This document shows, piece after piece, positions 1-4,671 of a stretch of 5,741 nt of DNA; the stretch's first letter is position 1; every line of letters begins with the position of its first letter. The position numbers and the translations under genes are program-made. The notes beneath the pieces were generated by a model. It did no database searches. It saw nothing but the letters and a program-made list of their open reading frames with translations, and was not told where the DNA came from. Location of the stretch: NCBI GenBank assembly GCA_009780545.1, contig WQZW01000112.1:1-5741 (forward strand), read 5' to 3'. Source of the stretch: Treponema sp. GTDB lineage: Bacteria; Spirochaetota; Spirochaetia; Treponematales; Breznakiellaceae.

Positions 1-684
1 ATTTTGGACAAAGTGCTGAACGACGGATTGCCGGAACTGCGGGGAGTGGTCGGCATTTTCCCGGCCTTTGCCGACGGCGACGACATCGTGGTGGAAACGC
101 TTGCAACCAAGGAAAAGCGCCGGTTTTGTTTTTTGCGGAATCAGCAAAAAAAAGTTTCCGACCCCAATCCCTGCCTTGCCGATTTCCTTGCCCCGGCAAA
201 CGACCGGCTCGGGCTTTTTGCCCTGAGCGCAGGTTGGGGCATCGAGGAATCGGCCGCGGCATTCAGACGGAACCGGGACGATTACGGTGCCCTGTTGTTG
301 GAAACGCTTGCGAACGTTTTGACCGAAGCCTTTGCCGAGGAGGTGCATTCCCGCATCCGGTATGAGTGGTGGGGCTATACCGCAGACCCGGCCGATCTTT
401 CCGGCATCAGGCCGGCGTTCGGCTATCCCTGCTGCCCGGACCACGAGGACAAGCGGCTTGCCTTCGAGCTGCTGGATGCGGAACGGCATTCCGGATTGCG
501 GCTTACCGAATCGGCGATGGTGATTCCGGCCGCCTCGATCTGCGGAATGTTTTTTGCGAACAGGGAATCCGGCTATTTCGGAATCGGCAGCGTCGGCAGG
601 GATCAGCTTGAGGACTGGGCGGCCCGCAAAAATATCCCGACGGAAGAAGCCGCCCGCCGTTTGGGGACTATTTTTTCCCGGTAA
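1..684 (+). CDS. metH: Methionine synthase MetH, C-terminal activation domain (5' partial)
   Basis: This is the C-terminal end of cobalamin-dependent methionine synthase, which transfers a methyl group from methyltetrahydrofolate to homocysteine in the cytoplasm. The reading frame is open through base 1, so the catalytic and B12-binding modules (full proteins are about 1,200 residues) lie outside the window. Only the reactivation domain is visible. It binds AdoMet and remethylates oxidised cob(II)alamin. Counting from the TTG at base 4, the diagnostic motif RPAFGYPCCPDH spans residues 136-147. R136, A138 and Y141 match the R-x-A-x-x-Y residues that contact AdoMet in the E. coli enzyme. An early VVGIFPAFADGDDI block, and a late LTESAMVIPAAS followed by YFGIGSVGRDQ, complete the family pattern. 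The stop is TAA at 682-684, 17 bases before the next gene, so the two are probably cotranscribed. No lesions are seen. Identification is very secure; the start is outside the window. Confidence 0.95.
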   Translation: MLDKVLNDGLPELRGVVGIFPAFADGDDIVVETLATKEKRRFCFLRNQQKKVSDPNPCLADFLAPANDRLGLFALSAGWGIEESAAAFRRNRDDYGALLLETLANVLTEAFAEEVHSRIRYEWWGYTADPADLSGIRPAFGYPCCPDHEDKRLAFELLDAERHSGLRLTESAMVIPAASICGMFFANRESGYFGIGSVGRDQLEDWAARKNIPTEEAARRLGTIFSR

Positions 685-691
685 AATCATT

Positions 692-697
692 AGGAGG
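692..697 (+). promoter_or_regulatory. Strong Shine-Dalgarno for the flavodoxin-fold gene
   Basis: A perfect AGGAGG lies four bases upstream of the ATG at 702. It sits in the 17-base gap after the metH stop codon and fixes the start of the downstream gene. It indicates efficient, independent ribosome loading within a shared transcript. Confidence 0.8.
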
Positions 698-701
698 AAT
701 T

Positions 702-1124
702 ATGCGGATAGCGGTTGTCGTTGTGCGGGTTTCCGGGCGGGCCTTACAGGAATTTGCAAAAGCCCTGGCAAACGGCTTCGCTCTGGCCGGCCATGAAGCC
801 GATCTCCTCGATGCACGGACGGAAGACGGACAGATGGCCGGCGGCCTTCGTCTTCCCGGTTACGACTATCTCGCCCTCGTTACCGAACCGGCCTCGCCCT
901 TTTCCGCCAGGCTTCCGGAAACACTGTCAAGGATACTTGCATCCGGAGGCGGCCTTGTCGGAAAAAGGGGATCGGCCTTTGTCCGCAAAAGCGGTTTCCG
1001 TTCCGGGGCAACCCTTGCCAATGTAATGTCGGCCATGGAAAAAGAGGGAATTGTGGTGAACTGGAGCGAGCTATTGTCGAGCCCTTCGCAGGCCCGGGCC
1101 GTGGGAGAAAGCATCGGGAGGTGA
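702..1124 (+). CDS. Small flavodoxin-fold protein, FMN loop not conserved
   Basis: A 140-residue cytoplasmic protein, close to the ~147 residues of short-chain flavodoxins. The N-terminus (MRIAVVVVRVSGRA) reads as strand 1, then an amphipathic helix and GHEADLLDA as strand 2. YDYLALVTEP is a plausible strand 3, and GGGLVGKRGSAFVRKSG is a glycine-rich strand-and-loop region. The final ~40 residues are helical, with no signal peptide or membrane segment. The usual flavodoxin phosphate-binding loop T/S-x-T-G-x-T after strand 1 is absent; only Ser-Gly remains in VSGRA, so FMN binding is doubtful. The start is set by a perfect AGGAGG. The gene follows metH by 17 bases. In E. coli, MetH reactivation takes electrons from flavodoxin, so a role beside MetH is tempting, but this is inference from position and fold only. 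I recall similar small proteins in spirochaetes. It could equally be an uncharacterised flavodoxin-like protein with no redox role. Confidence 0.7.
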   Translation: MRIAVVVVRVSGRALQEFAKALANGFALAGHEADLLDARTEDGQMAGGLRLPGYDYLALVTEPASPFSARLPETLSRILASGGGLVGKRGSAFVRKSGFRSGATLANVMSAMEKEGIVVNWSELLSSPSQARAVGESIGR

Positions 1125-1130
1125 TTCCCA

Positions 1131-1177
1131 GGGATTGGCCGGGCGAATTCGGCCTTCGACAGATTCCCGTTTTTTTT
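1131..1177 (+). terminator. Possible rho-independent terminator after the metH unit
   Basis: A GGCCG/CGGCC stem (1137-1141 with 1150-1154) has an eight-base loop. It can be extended by an outer GGGA/TCCC pairing (1131-1134 with 1165-1168) across an internal loop. Eight consecutive T residues follow at 1170-1177. It starts seven bases after the stop codon of the flavodoxin-fold gene and precedes the next promoter, the expected position. The stem is imperfect, so efficiency is uncertain. Confidence 0.45.
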
Positions 1178-1183
1178 CAGGAA

Positions 1184-1192
1184 TGCTATAAT
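1184..1192 (+). promoter_or_regulatory. Extended -10 promoter for the restriction-modification gene
   Basis: TGCTATAAT is a perfect -10 hexamer (1187-1192) with the extended TG one base upstream. No -35 box occurs at normal spacing; TCGACA at 1156-1161 matches five of six bases, but the spacer would be 25. The predicted transcription start is near 1198-1199, which is the ATG at 1198. Any message would therefore be leaderless or nearly so. It sits directly after the putative terminator and before the broken restriction gene. Confidence 0.5.
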
Positions 1193-1197
1193 CACGC

Positions 1198-3615
1198 ATG
1201 GCACAAACCGAAATGACATAAGGCATAAGCAAATATCGAAGCGATCTTCGGGATACCGTCAATTTCGGCGACAGCCTTAACGAAACCACCATACGGCGCT
1301 GTTTTATCGGCCTGGTAAACGATTTTGCGGAAAGCCGGAATCTTAAGCTGGTGGAGGAACTCGAATACAAGACCCCGCAGGGCGCAACCGTGTATCCGGA
1401 CGGCACGCTCAAGGACCGCTTCCGCCTGTCCTACGGCTATTACGAGGCCAAGGATCCCAAGGACAACATCGACAAGGAAATTGAAGAAAAAAGACTAAAG
1501 CACTATCCTTTGATCAACACGATATTCGAAAATTCCGTAACCGCCGTGCTCTACCAGAACAATCTTGAAGTAATGCGGATCACCATGGCCGACGACGGGC
1601 AGCTTGAGAAACTGCTCATTTCGTTCATAGAATTCGAAAGGCAGGAAATACATCAGTTTCACGCCGCGATCGGGCAGTTCAAAAGCGACCTTCCCAGCCT
1701 TGTCCAGTGGTGCAGGGAGGAGATAAATCCGGAATTCACTTACGAGGACATTCGCGAAATCCTGATCCAGCACATGCTTACCGACAAACTGTTTTTGGCC
1801 GTGCTGGGCGAAGCCGACTTCATAAAGAAAAACAACATAGCGCGCTCCATCGACGAAATAGTGTGGACGTTTTTTGACCGGGACAAGCGCAAACAGTTCG
1901 AGGACAAGAACAGGCATTTTTACAACGCCATTGCCGTAACCGCATCGCAGATAGACGATCATCACGACAAGCAGGATTTTCTGAAAACCCTTTACGAGGA
2001 ATTTTACAAGTCCTACAATCCCAAGGCCGCGGATCGCATGGGCGTGGTATACACGCCGACAGCAATCGTGAATTTCATGGTGCGCGTAACCGACGAGCTT
2101 TTGGCGCGGCACTTCAACACCGGCCTTGCCGAAAAAAACGTGCGCATCATAGACCCGGCCACGGGAACCGGCACCTTCATCACCGAGCTGATCGACTACA
2201 TTCCGCCGGCAAAGCTGCGGGAAAAATACCTGGGCGGGATGTTCGCCAACGAGGTCGGAATCCTTCCCTACTATGTTTCCAACCTGAACATCGAATACAT
2301 TTACTGGCAAAAAATGAACGAGTACCTTGAGTTTCCCAACATCTGCTACACCGACACTTTGGACAACGCCTATTTCAAGCTGGATCCGTTCGGCCAGGCG
2401 GAATTGATAGAAACCGTGAGCGAGGAAAACGCCAAGCGAATCAAGGCGCAGAACGAGACGAGAATATCGGTGGTGATAGGCAACCCGCCTTACAACGCCA
2501 ACCAAAGAAATTACGGCAACCAGAATGCCAACCGCATTTATCCAAAAATCGACAAGCGGATACGGCAGACTTTTTCCGCTGAGAGTACCGCGCAGAAGAA
2601 GCAGTTCGAGGATATGTATTTTCGCTTTTACCGCTGGGCGATGGATCGCATCGACAATGAAAACGGCGGCATGGTCGCTTTTGTGACCAATCGTTCTTTC
2701 GTGGACGCAATATTCACCGACGGATTCAGAAGCGTGATATGCAGGGAGTTCGACTATCTTTATATTGTTGACACCCAAAGCGACGTGCGGAAAAATCCCC
2801 GCATTTCCGGCTCGAAGCACAACGTTTTTGGGATACAGACCGGCGTGGCGATCATGTTTGCGATAAAAACGCCGAAGGACAAGCCGGATCGAACCGTCGT
2901 GCAGTATTACACCATGCGGGACGGGCAGACCAAGGACGAAAAGCTGTATTTCCTGAAACAGAAAGGACTTAAAAGCATACCGTGGGAGCGGGTATATCCG
3001 GATGGCAAAAACAACTGGCTGAATATTTCCGATTCCGACTTTGACACCCTGATCCCGCTTGCGGGAAAAGGCACGGGCGAAAACGCCATCTTCCATGAAT
3101 GTTTCCCTGGGGTCAATACGGCCAGAAACGACTGGGTTTATGATTTTTCCAAGCAGAATTTGGCAAAAAAAATAAAATACTTTGTCAAGGCGTACAACGC
3201 CAGCATCGACGGCAAGAAAATGGACGCTTCGATAAAATGGAGCAGAGACCTTGAAAGTAAATTCAAACGATGCTCTGTAGAAAAGTATATGGAAAAAAAC
3301 ATTGTCTTTTCCGGCTTCCGCCCTTTCGTCAAAAAATTCTTTTCTGTACGACGGCGAATACAGGAAAAAATATGCGCTCGATCTATGCCGGGACGTTCCC
3401 TGCGTGCCGTTTTACGAGGATTTTCATGCCCGGGCGAAACTGGGAAAATCACTTGCGATTCTGCATGCCGATTTCGAGAACGCAGACGAACATCCACTAA
3501 AAATAACGCATTCCAAGGGAGACGCGATTCCAAAGCAGTTCAAGTTGGACAAAACGGCGGGGCAAATTGTCATCGACGAGACGACGGTCGGCGGCATTCC
3601 CCCGCGCGTTTTTAA
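1198..3615 (+). pseudogene. Type IIG/ISP-like fused restriction nuclease-N6-adenine methyltransferase, disrupted
   Basis: The family is a single polypeptide that recognises a DNA site, methylates adenine with AdoMet and cleaves unmodified DNA. The longest intact frame runs from GTG 1351 to 3615. Counting from that GTG, a PD-(D/E)XK nuclease site is visible as D17 (YPDGT) and E32-A33-K34. A helical linker follows, then YTPTAIVNFM at 234-243 and the AdoMet-binding DPATGTGTF from D268. The gamma-class catalytic NPPY starts at N378, and RPF at 657-659 marks the specificity region. No helicase motifs lie between nuclease and methylase, unlike LlaBIII-type ISP enzymes. Family-like sequence continues in frame upstream of the GTG (ISKYRSDL, NETTIRR, LVEELEYKT) back to a TAA at 1219-1221. 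Before that is ATG 1198 with seven codons (MAQTEMT). No ATG, GTG or TTG start lies between the TAA and 1351. The frame loses homology after about 3331, where a shift moves the match to another frame. The gene is therefore most likely non-functional, although the nuclease and methylase motifs survive. Family confidence is high; exact type (IIG or ISP) is less sure. Confidence 0.85.
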
Positions 3616-3697
3616 GTGGACAAAAACCTCTGACGATATTCTTGCCAAGATTAAGGAAGGCCACATCATGTTGAATATGTTTTGGACAGCCCCCTAG
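3338..3697 (+). pseudogene. Frameshifted C-terminal fragment of the restriction-modification protein
   Basis: In the +1 frame relative to the upstream part, the conserved C-terminal region of the same family resumes. It shows LYDGEYRKKYALDL, then PFYEDFHARAKLGK, LHADFENADEHPLKI and FKLDKTAGQIVIDETT followed by GIPP near 3593-3604. In relatives as I remember them, the EYR..YA..L block lies well over a hundred residues beyond the RPF motif. Here it is about ten residues away, so part of the target-recognition region appears to be missing as well as frameshifted. Family resemblance stops at about 3605. The last ~30 residues to the TAG at 3695-3697 look like the end of an IS630-type transposase. 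There is no plausible start of its own, so this is a gene remnant. Confidence 0.75.
3605..3696 (+). mobile_element. Relic of an IS630-like insertion sequence (3' end and terminal repeat)
   Basis: Codons from 3605 read RVFKWTKTSDDILAKIKEG. This resembles the C-terminus of IS630-family transposases, where an F-x-W-T-K-(S/T)-A-(D/E)-(D/E)-I-L segment is typical. The reverse complement of 3677-3694 is GGGGGCTGTCCAAAACAT, and a G-rich end followed by CTGTCCAAAA is a common form of insertion-sequence terminal repeat. It abuts a TA dinucleotide at 3695-3696 inside CTAG, which fits the TA target preference of IS630/Tc1-type elements. No other end or transposase core is present in the window, so only the last ~90 bases remain. 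The identification rests on remembered family patterns. Confidence 0.5.
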
Positions 3698-3993
3698 AGT
3701 ATCCGTTTCAAAAGCTCCGGATAGTTTTGGGCATCTTCCAGCAGCCTGGACATGGCGGCCGTGTACCCGGCGCCAAGGGATTGCCACCATTCAAGGGAAG
3801 CCTTGGACAGCCGTATCGTGCAGTTCACCTTTCGGCGGCCTTCGGCATTTGCCTTTCTGAACTGGGCAAGTTCGTCGGCCGTAAGGCGGGGGGCGTCCTC
3901 CGTATACCGTACCGGCCTTGCCGCCGCCGCGCGTATTTCCGTCAATTGATCTTCAGTGGGCTTTTCTCCAGGCTCCAGGGTCTCTCTCACCAT
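3694..3993 (-). CDS. brnA: BrnA-family antitoxin (ribbon-helix-helix)
   Basis: A 99-residue protein that fits the BrnA antitoxin family. Members neutralise the ribonuclease toxin BrnT by complex formation and repress their own promoter. The N-terminal half is charged and toxin-binding in character. DAPRLTADELAQFRKA at residues 33-48 is the usual linker. KVNCTIRL at 55-62 is the DNA-contacting strand of a ribbon-helix-helix domain, and LEWWQSLGAGYTAAMSRLL supplies the helices. The start at 3993 is chosen because AGGAGAGG lies seven bases upstream and the family's length fits. It overlaps the end of brnT by 41 bases, typical of translationally coupled toxin-first brnTA modules. The stop TAG (3696-3694) falls on the CTAG that also ends the convergent restriction/IS frame. 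The gene looks intact although its toxin partner is broken. Confidence 0.85.
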   Translation of the reverse strand: MVRETLEPGEKPTEDQLTEIRAAAARPVRYTEDAPRLTADELAQFRKANAEGRRKVNCTIRLSKASLEWWQSLGAGYTAAMSRLLEDAQNYPELLKRIL

Positions 3994-4254
3994 TGTATAT
4001 CCTCTCCTCGTTTTTATCCGCAACCCTTGCGGATATGATCCCGACGGCATCCCTCTCGCCGCATGTGAACACGACAAAAGGGACGTTCTCGACCAAGGCA
4101 AGTGTCTGCCACCGGTCCTCGTCCTGGCTGTGGGCCGTATCGTACCGCTCCCACCGCTGGGGATCATTGAAGGCAAACTTCGCAACCGAAAAGGACAGAT
4201 GGTGATCCCTCACATTGCGCGCCCCTTCCCCGGATCCCATTCAAAAACCATCAT
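3953..4254 (-). pseudogene. brnT: BrnT-family toxin, frameshifted near the N-terminus
   Basis: BrnT toxins are small RelE-like ribonucleases that block translation and are held in check by BrnA. The start region reads MVFEWDPGKGRAM then TGA at 4215-4213. FEWDP..K is the hallmark beginning of the family. The rest of the protein is in another frame: NVRDHHLSF, then VAKFAFNDPQRW, DEDRWQTLAL and GIISARVADKNEERIY, ending at 3953. Restoring one base in the CGCGCAAT tract (about 4217-4224) gives GKGRANVRDHHLSF, the expected BrnT sequence. A one-base loss is thus the simplest lesion, and the repaired protein would have about 99-100 residues. Two adjacent ATG codons (4254 and 4251) are possible starts; AGGGG at 4261-4257 is better spaced for 4251. 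A downstream ATG at 4240 would give a 95-residue protein without the correct N-terminus and has no good ribosome site. The toxin is probably inactive unless the shift is a sequencing error. Confidence 0.8.
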
Positions 4255-4265
4255 ATCCCCTACCC

Positions 4266-4299
4266 ATTATACGATAACTTCCGCAATGCAAATTGTCAA
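4266..4299 (-). promoter_or_regulatory. brnTA promoter with possible operator
   Basis: On the minus strand a perfect TTGACA lies at 4299-4294. At 17-base spacing it faces TATCGT (4276-4271, four of six consensus bases). A perfect TATAAT follows immediately at 4271-4266, but with a 22-base spacer. Either could be the -10 element. The TTATCGTATAA stretch (4277-4267) is a short inverted repeat, TTAT-3-ATAA, across both candidates and would be a natural site for repression by ribbon-helix-helix BrnA. The operator role is inference. Confidence 0.6.
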
Positions 4300-4422
4300 G
4301 TAGATTTGTATTGCAATCAGCAATTCTCAGTTTAACCTTCGGGTATCCCGCAGATTGAAACTCCGTGTCCTCCGTGCAACTCCGTGGTTGCTTCTTCATT
4401 CCGTGTACCCGCAGCGCACTGC

Positions 4423-4438
4423 CACGGCTAAAGCCGTG
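4423..4438. repeat. Hairpin CACGGC-TAAA-GCCGTG
   Basis: A perfect stem of at least six base pairs inside the central part of the inverted-repeat element (4423-4428 with 4433-4438). It has no T-tract, so it is more likely part of the element's secondary structure than a stand-alone terminator. Confidence 0.6.
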
Positions 4439-4498
4439 TCGTATTCCCGCCCGTTTGCACGTTTTCTTGCGCTGGAACGCTGCGCCTTCTCGCATCCA

Positions 4499-4513
4499 CA
4501 CCGCTTTGCGGTG
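4499..4513. repeat. Hairpin CACCGC-TTT-GCGGTG
   Basis: A perfect six-base-pair stem with a three-base loop (4499-4504 with 4508-4513). It is the second of three compact hairpins in the central region of the inverted-repeat element. Confidence 0.55.
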
Positions 4514-4538
4514 CGTTCGCCGGTTCCCACGGAGGACG

Positions 4539-4565
4539 GGCCAATCCACCTGCGGCGGATTGGCC
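4539..4565. repeat. Hairpin GGCCAATCC-9-GGATTGGCC
   Basis: A perfect nine-base-pair stem (4539-4547 with 4557-4565) around a nine-base loop, just inside the right arm of the inverted-repeat element. It is the strongest single hairpin in the intergenic region. On the minus strand it would form about 110 bases after the stop codon of the HD-GYP gene, but no U-tract follows. Confidence 0.65.
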
Positions 4566-4671
4566 TTGGAGTTGCACGGAGGGAAGAAGAGTTTCCGCCT
4601 GTCGGGCATACCGGTATCTTGAAACTGAGGATTGCCGCATTGCAATTGTGATGCACCGAATCCCGATCCGC

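Larger units (their letters stand above)
4310..4646. repeat. Large imperfect inverted-repeat element (MITE-like), non-coding
   Basis: The left arm (4310-4383) and the reverse complement of the right arm (4568-4646) align almost end to end with a few small gaps. Matching blocks include ATTGCAAT at both outer ends, GCAATTCTCAGTTT against GCAATCCTCAGTTT, a GGTAT block, GAAACTC, and a perfect inner 15-mer CCTCCGTGCAACTCC (4369-4383 with 4568-4582). The centre of ~184 bases holds further short hairpins. CTCCGTG occurs three times on the plus strand in the left part (4361, 4370, 4380) and twice on the minus strand in the right part (4534-4528, 4581-4575). The frames that cross it resemble no protein family. 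It fills the gap between the brnTA promoter and the 3' end of the HD-GYP gene. It could be a MITE, a larger REP/BIME-like unit or a structured RNA; a bidirectional terminator effect is also possible. Confidence 0.65.

Noticed and set aside
866..1412. Two overlapping minus-strand open frames across the flavodoxin-fold gene and the start of the restriction gene
   Set aside because: They overlap better-supported plus-strand coding sequence, have no recognisable motifs and lack convincing ribosome sites.
1495..3096. 533-codon open frame on the minus strand opposite the restriction-modification gene
   Set aside because: It is a mirror of the strong codon bias of the plus-strand gene. The translation shows no family motif and no ribosome site, while the plus strand carries clear nuclease and methylase motifs.
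3497..3790. 97-codon minus-strand open frame between brnA and the restriction remnant
   Set aside because: It overlaps brnA in a different frame and runs opposite the conserved C-terminal restriction fragment. No ribosome site or motif supports it.
4310..4646. CRISPR array suggested by repeated CTCCGTG motifs
   Set aside because: The units are only 7 bases, spaced 9-10 apart and mirrored between strands. There are no constant-length spacers and no cas genes.
4241..4656. Several open frames on both strands through the inverted-repeat element
   Set aside because: Their translations are rich in Arg, Pro and Cys and match no family I know. The region's palindromic structure explains the absence of stops better than coding does.
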